Part shown: positions 1 through 5,788 of the stretch, in pieces
How the letters are laid out: each line of letters begins with the position of its first letter
Position numbering within the stretch: position 1 is the stretch's first letter
Source of the DNA: Ruminococcaceae bacterium UBA6392
GTDB taxonomy: Bacteria; Bacillota; Clostridia; Oscillospirales; Acutalibacteraceae
Direction of reading: 5' to 3'
NCBI GenBank assembly: GCA_002438685.1
Contig: DJQG01000067.1
Coordinates: 1,714 to 7,501, forward strand
DNA length: 5,788 bases
The notes under the pieces: generated by a model
Told to the model about the DNA's origin: nothing
Seen by the model: only the letters and a program-made list of their open reading frames with translations
Database searches by the model: none
Translations under genes and position numbers: made by a program

Positions 1-355
1 GGGTTCTGCATCGGACACGGGAGACGCACAGTATCTGCTTCCGCTTCTTAACATAGGTGTCATAGTCACGGTTGCCGCAATTGTGTTCACCGTTCTGCCG
101 ATCATTTTGGGAAAAGCATATCAGAAGAAATATCTGATACTCAATTACATTGCCTCGACATATAACTTCCTACTGTATTTTGTAATCGTACTTGTATACT
201 CGCAGGCTTCATCCTCGGAGATAGAAATAAAGTTCATGGCTTATGTCTATCTTGCGGAAACGGTATTTGCGTTTGTTATAACCAAGCTGTTTTCATCAAA
301 GCTCAAAAAGACGCAAAAAGCTGCAATTGCAGCAGGAACGGAGAGTACAAAATGA
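1..355 (+). CDS. Multi-pass membrane protein, C-terminal part (5' end outside window)
   Basis: The reading frame is open from the left edge (first full codon at base 2) to a TGA at 353-355, giving 117 visible residues. An internal GTG at 83 could be taken for a start, but the frame continues upstream without a stop, so this is the tail of a longer gene. Three hydrophobic stretches are visible, at roughly visible residues 11-37, 44-66 and 79-97. A lysine-rich, alanine/threonine-containing hydrophilic tail follows and is probably cytoplasmic. No family motif is recognisable in this fragment. The stop overlaps the ATG of the next gene in the sequence ATGA, which suggests translational coupling and co-expression with the lipoprotein downstream. 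The product is an integral membrane protein of unknown function. I am confident that it is coding and in membranes, not of any role. Confidence 0.8.
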   Translation, partial: GSASDTGDAQYLLPLLNIGVIVTVAAIVFTVLPIILGKAYQKKYLILNYIASTYNFLLYFVIVLVYSQASSSEIEIKFMAYVYLAETVFAFVITKLFSSKLKKTQKAAIAAGTESTK

Positions 356-1230
356 CAAAAAGGATTTTTGCTTTAATCTCGGTCTTATTGATTTTGTTTT
401 CTTTTGCCGCCTGCAAGAAAAACAAGACCAAGGATATAGAAGTCATAAAGGGCGGTTCGGTAAGCGAAAGCGGCGAGAGCGGCAAAAGCAGTCAGGGTTC
501 TTCCGGCATTGTGCTCGATCCGTTCAAAGGGCTTGATATAACGATCACAGGTATATCCCCTTTCTGCCAGGTTTCACTCAACACCTCGGAATGCGACCCC
601 GAGGTGCAGGAAAAAGTCAAATTCTCCGCAGACAAGGATCGTTATGCCAACGGAGAAAAGGCCACAATAACAGCTTCGCTGAGCCCCGCCAACGGCGGAT
701 ATACACTTGCAAGCGAAACAAAGCAGTTCGACATATCGAATATACCGGAATATATAACATCCGTTGAAGGGCTCAACCTTGATTCGCTCAAGAAAGAGCG
801 CGACGATTTTGTAACGGCTCAATGTGCGGAAGCGATAGGCGGCACTCATCTTATGGATGCATACGCTCTGCATGGTTTTACAATCGCCGAAGTAACGGGA
901 AAAACTTTTGTCGGCACATATATGGTTTCTCTCAAAGCCAATAAGCGGAGTCTTTTCCCCGACTCCGCCAAAAACAAGGTATACAACAAAGTCTGCTTCA
1001 TTTATCGTTTTTCATGCAAAAGTGAGTATGGCACTACTGCAAACATATATACTTGCGTATGTGCAGAGAATGTTGTGAAATATCCTGACGGAACGCTGAA
1101 ATGGGGAACGAGCAGCGCCGACGCCTTGGACTTCAGTACCGCTTCTTCCTACAACAGCACAGACGAAGTAATTGCATCAAATATCACCAGTTGGAGCGAC
1201 AGCTACGATATCAAGGAAATCAAAAACTAA
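352..1230 (+). CDS. Secreted lipoprotein of unknown function
   Basis: This encodes 292 residues. The N-terminus is a lipoprotein signal: Lys3-Arg4, a hydrophobic core at 5-18, then a lipobox ending Phe-Ala-Ala-Cys21. The mature protein should therefore be lipidated at Cys21 and held on the outer face of the membrane. A charged, Ser/Gly-rich linker spans about 22-54. Residues 55-132 form a beta-rich module starting DPFKGLDITITG and ending near FDISNIPEYITS. From memory, similar modules occur in zinc-ribbon and lipoprotein-type envelope proteins of Clostridia, but I know of no function. Residues 150-292 look like a second alpha/beta domain with four cysteines (215, 222, 235, 237). The start is supported by a GGAGAG site at 340-345, 6 nt before the ATG, and by the ATGA overlap with the previous gene. 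The stop is 15 bp before the DUF2752 gene. The lipoprotein call is secure; the role is unknown. Confidence 0.88.
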   Translation: MTKRIFALISVLLILFSFAACKKNKTKDIEVIKGGSVSESGESGKSSQGSSGIVLDPFKGLDITITGISPFCQVSLNTSECDPEVQEKVKFSADKDRYANGEKATITASLSPANGGYTLASETKQFDISNIPEYITSVEGLNLDSLKKERDDFVTAQCAEAIGGTHLMDAYALHGFTIAEVTGKTFVGTYMVSLKANKRSLFPDSAKNKVYNKVCFIYRFSCKSEYGTTANIYTCVCAENVVKYPDGTLKWGTSSADALDFSTASSYNSTDEVIASNITSWSDSYDIKEIKN

Positions 1231-1233
1231 GGA
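1229..1233 (+). promoter_or_regulatory. Shine-Dalgarno site supporting a TTG start
   Basis: AAGGA overlaps the stop codon of the lipoprotein gene and lies 12 nt before the TTG at 1246. No ATG or GTG occurs in frame between the preceding in-frame stop (1228-1230) and 1246, so this site with TTG is the best available start. The spacing is longer than usual. Confidence 0.45.
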
Positions 1234-1245
1234 CATTTCACGGCT

Positions 1246-1692
1246 TTGAAAAAGATATATGACGGCAACCGCACTTCGCAAGTTGTACAGGCGCTGAAAA
1301 ATCCATACTTACTGCGCAATGCCGTTCTTGCTGCGGCTCTTGTGACGTTCTATTTGACTGTTGGATGTCCGCTAAAGCAGCTGTTCGGCATCCCCTGCCC
1401 GGGATGCGGAATGACGCGCGCAGTATTAGCCATGCTCAGGCTTGATATACGCGCCGCGATTCGGTTTCATCCGATGGTTCTTGCGCTGCCGACCGCAGCC
1501 GCCGTATATCTCTTCAGAAAACACATTCCAAAAAAAGTCACGATATTTCTTGCAGTTATGTTTTTTACTGCTTTGTTCGCGGTATATATTTTCAGGCTCA
1601 TCGGCAAAAGTGAAATTGTTATGTTTGATTTTTGCAACAGCATAATTTATAAGCTGTTCAAAATATTCAAATCTCGAGAAAGAGGATGGTAA
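1246..1692 (+). CDS. DUF2752 family membrane protein
   Basis: This encodes 148 residues. The family signature is clear: GIPCPGCGMTRA at 48-59, with Cys51 and Cys54 in a CPxCG context, then a short amphipathic stretch and RFHPM at 73-77. This arrangement is typical of DUF2752. Three hydrophobic segments are visible at about 24-40, 77-90 and 98-117, followed by a basic C-terminal tail (KSRERGW). Family length is usually 100-150 residues, so the protein looks complete. No biochemical function is established for DUF2752; the conserved cysteine pair facing the membrane could bind metal or be redox-active, but that is inference. Translation probably begins at TTG (1246), the only start codon after the upstream in-frame stop. 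The gene lies 15 bp after the lipoprotein and 4 bp before the next gene, so it is within the operon. Confidence 0.88.
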   Translation: MKKIYDGNRTSQVVQALKNPYLLRNAVLAAALVTFYLTVGCPLKQLFGIPCPGCGMTRAVLAMLRLDIRAAIRFHPMVLALPTAAAVYLFRKHIPKKVTIFLAVMFFTALFAVYIFRLIGKSEIVMFDFCNSIIYKLFKIFKSRERGW

Positions 1693-1696
1693 AACA

Positions 1697-2113
1697 ATGG
1701 CAAAGACAACAATTGTGCCTCTCAAAAGCGGCACAGGCATCGCCGGCGTGACAAACGCGGCGGCAGAAGCGCTCAGAGCGCAGGGATTCGAGTGCACACC
1801 TGTCATATTAAACGACACGCTCGCAAACCTGAATGTCAAGATCGACCGTGACGGCATAAAGAACATAATCGGTCTCGGTCTTGAGAGCAAGGTCACGCTC
1901 ACCCTCATGAACGACTCGCTCAACGTGAGCGTTGAGGACGAGTGGAGCAACAAGATAATCGCTATTGCGCTCGGTTGGTTTGTGTGTCTCGTTCCTTTCA
2001 TAACGGGTATTGTAGGATGCGTAAATCAGTCCGGTCTCTCAAAGAAGATCTTCGACGCAATTCAGCTGGCTGCCGCTTCTCAGCAGGACAATCCCACTCC
2101 CCCGACGGCATAA
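1697..2113 (+). CDS. Small membrane-anchored protein of unknown function
   Basis: This encodes 138 residues from ATG. GAGGA at 1681-1685 precedes it by 11 nt, and it starts 4 bp after the DUF2752 stop. The N-terminal 80 residues look like a small soluble alpha/beta domain: a helix rich in alanine (18-28, after which comes GFEC), then strands, a DRDGIKNIIGLGLESK segment at 50-65, and a strand pair up to about 80. EDEW at 80-83 leads into one hydrophobic segment at about 87-109 containing CLVPFITGIVG, then NQSGLSKKIF and a Pro/Thr-rich tail. I recall similar unnamed proteins in Clostridia but no assigned function. The membrane segment superficially resembles the CLPFGIV motif of CD225/dispanin proteins; this is only a motif-level likeness. 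It is the last gene of the + strand operon and ends just before the terminator. Confidence 0.8.
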   Translation: MAKTTIVPLKSGTGIAGVTNAAAEALRAQGFECTPVILNDTLANLNVKIDRDGIKNIIGLGLESKVTLTLMNDSLNVSVEDEWSNKIIAIALGWFVCLVPFITGIVGCVNQSGLSKKIFDAIQLAAASQQDNPTPPTA

Positions 2114-2127
2114 ATCCCAAAGGCAAC

Positions 2128-2175
2128 AAAAAGCAGGATGTTGAAGTCAAATCAACATCCTGCGCTTTTTATTTT
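2128..2175. terminator. Bidirectional rho-independent terminator
   Basis: The arms GCAGGATGTTGA (2133-2144) and TCAACATCCTGC (2152-2163) pair perfectly over 12 bp around a 7-nt loop. On the + strand the hairpin is followed by GCTTTTTATTTTG. On the - strand the flanking A-run at 2128-2132 becomes a T-run after the stem, followed by GTTG. It begins 15 bp after the stop of the + operon and ends about 10 bp before the stop of the fucosidase gene, so it is placed to end transcription from both sides. Confidence 0.9.
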
Positions 2176-2179
2176 GTCT

Positions 2180-3472
2180 TTACTTCACTCCGTCGAGTTC
2201 GAAGGCATAGAGCCAGCCACATTTCATTTCGTCGGGGTTTATCTGCGGGAAGATGAGCTTTGCTTTGCCGTTGTCGTTTTCGACGGCTATGGGCGCGTCA
2301 TGCGCTAAAAGCTTCGCCTTTATATCCGAGTTGTAATCTACCTTGTCGAGTGTGAGGCTGCCGAACGGATAGGCGTTCGTTATCGCGTATACTTTGTCGC
2401 CCTTTTTGGTGTAATATGTACCCTCCTGCGGCGCTTTGGTATAAATGCGCGTGCCGTAGATAGCGTCGCCGTTGACGCTGAGCCACTTGCCCATATCGAG
2501 CAGGCGCTCCTGCATGATAACAGGGATAGTGCCGTCCGCGGCGGGGCCGATATTGAGCAGGAAGTTGCCGCCCTTTGAGACGAGCGAGCAGAGCGTTTCT
2601 ATGAGCTCTTTGCTGCTCAGATATTCGTCAACGCCCTCAATGCGGTTGAGTCCGAACGATGCGCCGATGCCGCGGCACTCCTCGAACGGGCGGTCGAGCT
2701 CAACTTCTTCGATGCGTCTGCCGTTGTCGATTATGCCGTATTCGGTGGTGAAATTGCCGCCCAAACGTCCTCTTGTCTCCGTGCCCCAGCGGTCGTTGGG
2801 GACTATCGTATCTTTGACGGGCGATTCATTATAGAGCCACTGGAGGAAATCTGTCGAGTGCCAGACGGAGCTCGGGTGATCCCACTCCCCGTCCGTGAAA
2901 AGAGTCCACGGCTCATATTTTGTTATAAGCTCCTTGAGCATCGGAATAAGATGCTTTACGGCATACTCCTCGGGGTTCTTAAGATAGAGCGGATGGAACC
3001 ACTCATAAACCGAATGGTAGACGCCGAACTTGACATCCGTCTTCTCGAGCGCGGCTTTCAGCTCGCTGCAGAAATCCCTGTGGGGTCCGACATCGACGCT
3101 GTTCCAGTTCCACGCGTAGTCGCTCTTGAACATGCAGAAGCCGTCATGGTGCTTCGAAACGAGGTTTATATACTTTGCGCCGGACTTTTCAAAGAGCTGC
3201 GCCCACTCGTCGGCATCAAAAAGCTCTGCTTTAAATCCGCTGACAAAGTCCTCATACTGCGTTCCGGGGGCATACACCCTGTCGTGGAACTTGCGTGCGG
3301 CGCTGTTCTCGTCGCGTATCTGCTGCATATACCACTCGGCATACTGCCCTTTTTCGGTATATGCCGGCACGGAGTAGAGACCCCAGTGGATGAATATGCC
3401 GAACTTCGCGTCCGCGAACCAATCCGGCACATGGCGGCTGTTGAGCGATTCCCAGTTGTTTTCGTAATGCAT
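2180..3472 (-). CDS. Alpha-L-fucosidase, glycoside hydrolase family 29 (cytoplasmic)
   Basis: This encodes 430 residues and should hydrolyse terminal alpha-L-fucose from glycans by a retaining mechanism. GH29 landmarks occur in order: WFADAKFGIFIHWGLYS at 18-34 (substrate-binding His29), KHHDGF at 107-112 (His108/His109), and LFTDGEWD at 191-198, where Asp194 is the expected catalytic nucleophile. These are followed by PNDRWG at 225-230, FTTEYG at 241-246, and FEECRGIGASFG at 263-274, where Glu264 or Glu265 is a candidate acid/base by position. GGNFLLNIGPAADG at 301-314 closes the barrel. The last 90 residues fit the usual small beta-sandwich. No signal peptide is present, so it should act in the cytoplasm on imported fucosides. 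GGAGAG at 3478-3483 lies 5 nt before the ATG. It is 18 bp downstream of the phosphatase gene and last in its operon. The family call is firm; the exact linkage specificity is not visible. Confidence 0.95.
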   Translation of the reverse strand: MHYENNWESLNSRHVPDWFADAKFGIFIHWGLYSVPAYTEKGQYAEWYMQQIRDENSAARKFHDRVYAPGTQYEDFVSGFKAELFDADEWAQLFEKSGAKYINLVSKHHDGFCMFKSDYAWNWNSVDVGPHRDFCSELKAALEKTDVKFGVYHSVYEWFHPLYLKNPEEYAVKHLIPMLKELITKYEPWTLFTDGEWDHPSSVWHSTDFLQWLYNESPVKDTIVPNDRWGTETRGRLGGNFTTEYGIIDNGRRIEEVELDRPFEECRGIGASFGLNRIEGVDEYLSSKELIETLCSLVSKGGNFLLNIGPAADGTIPVIMQERLLDMGKWLSVNGDAIYGTRIYTKAPQEGTYYTKKGDKVYAITNAYPFGSLTLDKVDYNSDIKAKLLAHDAPIAVENDNGKAKLIFPQINPDEMKCGWLYAFELDGVK

Positions 3473-3490
3473 TTTAACTCTCCGTTTTTG

Positions 3491-4270
3491 TTATATTTCC
3501 GAAAAGACATCGCCGACGCCGTTAAATATATATGTGGGTCTGTATGGATAGAGATTGACATCCTCGAGGCTCGTGACTCCGGAGAGGACGAGGACTGTGT
3601 CGAGACCTGTCTCAATGCCCGCGATGACATCCGTGTCCATTCTGTCGCCTATCATAGCTGCCTCCGCCGAGTGGACGCCGAGCATTTTGAGTCCCGTGCG
3701 CATCATGAGCGGATTGGGTTTGCCGACGAAATACGCTTTCTTGCCCGTCGCCATCTCTATGGGCGATATGAGCGCGCGGCATGCGGGAACGATGCCGTCC
3801 TCGACGGGACCCGTGAGATCAGTATTTGTGCCGATGAGCTTCGCGCCGTTTCTGACGAGATTCGAAGCATGGACTACCGTTTCATAGTTATAGCTCGAAG
3901 TCTCGCCGACTATGACATAATCCGGGTCGATGCTGTTCATAGTAATGCCCTGGTCATAGAGCGCGTTGACGAGTCCGGGCGCACCGATAACATACGCCGA
4001 ACAGCCGGGCTTCTGACTGCTGATAAATTTTGCCGTCGCGAGGGCGCTGGTATAAAAATGGCTCTCGTCAACATAAAGTCCCATCCTCTCAAGCTTCTGC
4101 TGAAGCTCACGCGGCGAGCGTTCGCTCGAATTTGTCAGGAACAGGAACGACTTGTTTTCTTTATACAGCCACTCCACGAACTCTTTGACATCCGGAAGCA
4201 GTCTGTTTCCGTGATATATGACACCGTCCATATCACATATAAATCCTTTTTTTGCTTTTAATGCATCCAT
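3491..4270 (-). CDS. HAD-superfamily (IIA, NagD-like) phosphatase
   Basis: This encodes 259 residues and is predicted to be a cytoplasmic phosphatase acting on small phosphate esters such as nucleotides or sugar phosphates. All four HAD motifs are visible: DMDGV at 13-17 (Asp13 nucleophile, Asp15 acid/base), LTNSS at 45-49 (Thr46), Lys184 in GKPNP at 183-187, and GDRMDTD at 208-214 (Asp209, Asp214). The cap between motifs II and III, with SIDPDYVIVGE at 113-123, matches the C2-type cap of the NagD/AraL/PNPase-like group. The length is normal for that group. The frame extends upstream to a TTG at 4327, but the ATG at 4270 is preferred because a very strong GGGAGGG lies 5 nt before it and homologues begin close to motif I. 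It lies 61 bp after the CLC gene and 18 bp before the fucosidase. The substrate cannot be read from sequence; the neighbour hints at sugar phosphates, but NagD-type enzymes are often broad. Confidence 0.93.
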   Translation of the reverse strand: MDALKAKKGFICDMDGVIYHGNRLLPDVKEFVEWLYKENKSFLFLTNSSERSPRELQQKLERMGLYVDESHFYTSALATAKFISSQKPGCSAYVIGAPGLVNALYDQGITMNSIDPDYVIVGETSSYNYETVVHASNLVRNGAKLIGTNTDLTGPVEDGIVPACRALISPIEMATGKKAYFVGKPNPLMMRTGLKMLGVHSAEAAMIGDRMDTDVIAGIETGLDTVLVLSGVTSLEDVNLYPYRPTYIFNGVGDVFSEI

Positions 4271-4275
4271 ATTTT

Positions 4276-4282
4276 CCCTCCC
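4276..4282 (-). promoter_or_regulatory. Strong Shine-Dalgarno site fixing the phosphatase start
   Basis: Read on the - strand this is GGGAGGG, 5 nt before the ATG at 4270. The alternative upstream TTG (4327) has no such site and would add 19 residues not expected before the first HAD motif. Confidence 0.8.
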
Positions 4283-4292
4283 ATAATCGGTT

Positions 4293-4327
4293 AGAATAAG
4301 CTTATCAGTTAACGGGTGCAAAGTCAA
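4293..4327 (-). promoter_or_regulatory. Possible internal promoter before the phosphatase gene
   Basis: Two overlapping sigma-A-like pairs are visible on the - strand. One is TTGACT (4322-4327), 17 bp, TAAGCT (4299-4304). The other is TTGCAC (4316-4321), 17 bp, TATTCT (4293-4298). Each has one weak hexamer. The second would give a leader of about 16 nt carrying the strong ribosome site. The 61-bp gap after the CLC gene leaves room for such a promoter, but AT-rich DNA produces chance matches. Confidence 0.3.
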
Positions 4328-4331
4328 TAAC

Positions 4332-5612
4332 TTACTTTGCGTTTATATTCACAAGCTCTGCGCGGAGCTTTGAATAGACTATTTTCTGGCTGCTGTAGAG
4401 TCCGTAATAGCCGGAGAGCAGATAGCTCACGGCGGCGGCGAGCGCAAACAGCAGCATACCCTGCGCACCGAAGAGTTCGATGCTCAGGAATATCGAAGCG
4501 AGCGGACAATTGACAACGCCGCAAAAAAGCGAAACGAGTCCAACCGCCGCGGCAAATCCGGGATCGAGCCCTATGAGTCCGCCGACTACGCAGCCGAAAG
4601 TTGCGCCGACGAAGAAAGTCGGAACTATCTCGCCGCCTTTATATCCCGAACCGACGGTGACGGCGGTGAAGATAAATTTGAGCAAAAACGCCTCGGGTTT
4701 TGCGTTGCCGCCGATGGCGCGCTCGACTATATCCATGCCCGCACCGTTGTAATCCCCGCTTCGGCAGATAAGAGACAGCGCGACGATTATTAATCCGCCG
4801 ACGACCGCGCGGACGAAAGTGTTTTTAAAAAGCTTTGCAAAAAGCTTATGCGTGCCGTGCAGACCGAGGCAGAATCCGATGCTCAGCAGAGCGCATATTG
4901 CGGCGAGCAGAGCGGTAAGCAGGCAGCTCTTGAGCGAGAATGCAGGGACATTCGAAACGGTAAACGCGACGGGCTCGGTGCCCATAAGGGTCGAGATAAA
5001 ATATGCAACAAACGCGGACACGACGCACGGGAGCAGACCCGCATAGTAAATGACGCCGACGCTGATAACGCCGAGGGCGAAAACGGCGGCGGTTATCGGC
5101 GTTCCGAAGAGAGCGGAGAACACGGCACTCATGCCGCACATTGTCATGATATGCATATCCTTTTCATCGAGGTGGGCTATTTTGCCTATCAGCCCCGCGA
5201 TGCTGCCGCCGAGCTGAAGAGCCGCGCCCTCTCGTCCGGCGGAGCCGCCGAAGAGGTGCGTTATAACAGTCGAGACAAATATCAGCGGCGCGAGCAGCGC
5301 CGGCACACCCTGCGGCGAGCGCACGGCATCGAGTATTTCGTTAGTACCGATATCCTTTTTGCCGGAGAGCTTATACAAACCGGCTATCACAAGTCCGCCG
5401 ACAGGCAGCAAAAGCACTATCCACGAATGCGCCTTGCGCACGCCGGTAACATATTCGACGCTCAGATGAAATAGCGCGCCGACCACGCCGCCCACAGCTC
5501 CGGTGACCGCTGCAAGGGCGAACCATTTCAAAAAAGTCAGCAGATACTTTCCCGCCGACTTACAGCTATTTTTCAGATTTATTTTGACAGACTCCACTTT
5601 TACCCCATCCAT
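4332..5612 (-). CDS. CLC-family anion channel/antiporter, fluoride (CLC-F/SycA-like) branch probable
   Basis: This encodes 426 residues from the ATG at 5612 and is an integral membrane protein with the many hydrophobic helices of a CLC subunit; CLC proteins work as homodimers moving halide, usually against protons. Motifs in order are GTNEI at 89-93 (helix C-D anion loop), GGSAGREGAALQLGG at 122-136 with gating Glu128, GTPITAAVFALG at 170-181, GSGYKGGEIVP at 321-331, and a C-terminal GLYS at 404-407 with Tyr406 at the place of the central tyrosine. THLFGGSAGREG and KGGE are the style I recall for the CLC-F/SycA-like branch, not classical chloride CLCs (GREGP and GGIFAP). The usual glutamate of the FALE segment is Gly181, and the internal proton-relay glutamate position is Val182. 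No C-terminal CBS domains are present. A GTG at 5639 would extend the frame by 9 residues but lies inside the promoter spacer. The family is certain; fluoride specificity is an inference. Confidence 0.92.
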   Translation of the reverse strand: MDGVKVESVKINLKNSCKSAGKYLLTFLKWFALAAVTGAVGGVVGALFHLSVEYVTGVRKAHSWIVLLLPVGGLVIAGLYKLSGKKDIGTNEILDAVRSPQGVPALLAPLIFVSTVITHLFGGSAGREGAALQLGGSIAGLIGKIAHLDEKDMHIMTMCGMSAVFSALFGTPITAAVFALGVISVGVIYYAGLLPCVVSAFVAYFISTLMGTEPVAFTVSNVPAFSLKSCLLTALLAAICALLSIGFCLGLHGTHKLFAKLFKNTFVRAVVGGLIIVALSLICRSGDYNGAGMDIVERAIGGNAKPEAFLLKFIFTAVTVGSGYKGGEIVPTFFVGATFGCVVGGLIGLDPGFAAAVGLVSLFCGVVNCPLASIFLSIELFGAQGMLLFALAAAVSYLLSGYYGLYSSQKIVYSKLRAELVNINAK

Positions 5613-5629
5613 TAATATATGTTGATTAG

Positions 5630-5658
5630 ATTTTATCACTTTATCACGGCTTTGGCAA
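5630..5658 (-). promoter_or_regulatory. Sigma-A-type promoter for the CLC-phosphatase-fucosidase operon
   Basis: On the - strand there is TTGCCA (5653-5658; 5 of 6 matches to TTGACA), exactly 17 bp, then TAAAAT (5630-5635; 5 of 6 to TATAAT). Transcription should begin near the A at 5623, leaving a leader of about 11 nt before the ATG at 5612. No good Shine-Dalgarno site fits in that leader. A GTG at 5597, 5 nt after GGGG, is an alternative start. Confidence 0.65.
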
Positions 5659-5788
5659 CGAAAAGAAAAAATTTGAGCTATGATTATGGCTTAATATACA
5701 TTAATAGTTGAACGGTGTGATATTCGCCCTCTGCCTTCGCGTCCTACAGCAAATATATTTTTATATTCCCCGCGTTTCGGCATTTTCT

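Noticed and set aside
83..355. A GTG at 83 as the true start of the first gene.
   Set aside because: The frame is open all the way to the left edge and the upstream residues complete a hydrophobic membrane segment, so the gene starts outside the window.
1426..2001. A 191-codon open frame on the - strand across the DUF2752 gene and its neighbour.
   Set aside because: It is antisense to a recognisable DUF2752 protein and the following coupled gene; no ribosome site or domain supports it.
2858..4261. A 467-codon open frame on the + strand, antisense to the fucosidase and phosphatase genes.
   Set aside because: It spans two clearly homologous genes on the other strand and the gap between them, has no recognisable domain, and its composition (Arg, Val, Glu, Cys-rich) is what the complement of GC-biased codons gives.
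4296..4305. Perfect palindrome ATAAGCTTAT between the CLC and phosphatase genes, considered as an operator.
   Set aside because: It is 10 bp in AT-rich DNA, appears once in the window, and no regulator is encoded nearby; chance is likely.
4318..4340. Inverted repeat GCAAAGT...ACTTTGC at the end of the CLC gene, considered as a terminator.
   Set aside because: The stem is only 7 bp, partly inside the coding region, and no T-run follows it on the - strand.
4848..5474. A 208-codon open frame on the + strand within the CLC gene.
   Set aside because: It is fully antisense to conserved CLC helices. Its product is a low-complexity Arg/Glu/Ala/Gly mix with no membrane segment or motif.
5691..5783. 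A 30-codon open frame on the - strand upstream of the CLC gene, considered as a small gene.
   Set aside because: Too little upstream sequence is visible to judge a ribosome site, and the product shows no recognisable feature; it is kept only as part of the GC-island observation.

Overview
The window looks like chromosomal DNA from a gut-type Clostridia bacterium, most likely the Ruminococcaceae/Oscillospiraceae. This rests on mixed evidence: purine-rich Shine-Dalgarno sites, a lipoprotein built like the small envelope proteins common in that group, a DUF2752 protein, an intracellular GH29 fucosidase and moderate GC content. It is an inference from style, not a taxonomic assignment. No rRNA, tRNA, CRISPR array, insertion sequence or phage gene was seen.

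Left third (1-2113, + strand): four tightly packed genes that read as one operon. They are the C-terminal end of a multi-pass membrane protein (cut by the window edge), a secreted lipoprotein coupled to it by an ATGA overlap, a DUF2752 membrane protein with a TTG start 15 bp later, and a 138-residue protein with one C-terminal membrane segment starting 4 bp after that. All four are membrane proteins or are anchored to the membrane, and none has an established function. They look like an uncharacterised envelope cassette.

Middle (about 2128-2175): a strong hairpin with T-runs on both sides. It lies between the converging gene sets and can terminate both.

Right two thirds (2180-5612, - strand): three genes read leftward. 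They are a CLC-type anion transporter that looks closest to the fluoride/proton antiporter (CLC-F/SycA-like) branch, a NagD-type HAD phosphatase and a cytoplasmic GH29 alpha-L-fucosidase. A good sigma-A-type promoter (TTGCCA-17-TAAAAT) sits just upstream of the CLC gene. A weaker one may lie between the CLC and phosphatase genes, so the phosphatase-fucosidase pair could also be expressed separately. The likely theme of that pair is intracellular sugar handling: fucose release from imported fucosides, with phosphate-ester removal alongside it. The CLC transporter may be only a transcriptional neighbour.

Right edge (5659-5788): a short AT-rich intergenic stretch with one GC-richer island and no convincing gene. 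I found no clear new defence or mobile system. The best candidates for novelty are the + strand envelope cassette and the atypical pore residues of the CLC protein.
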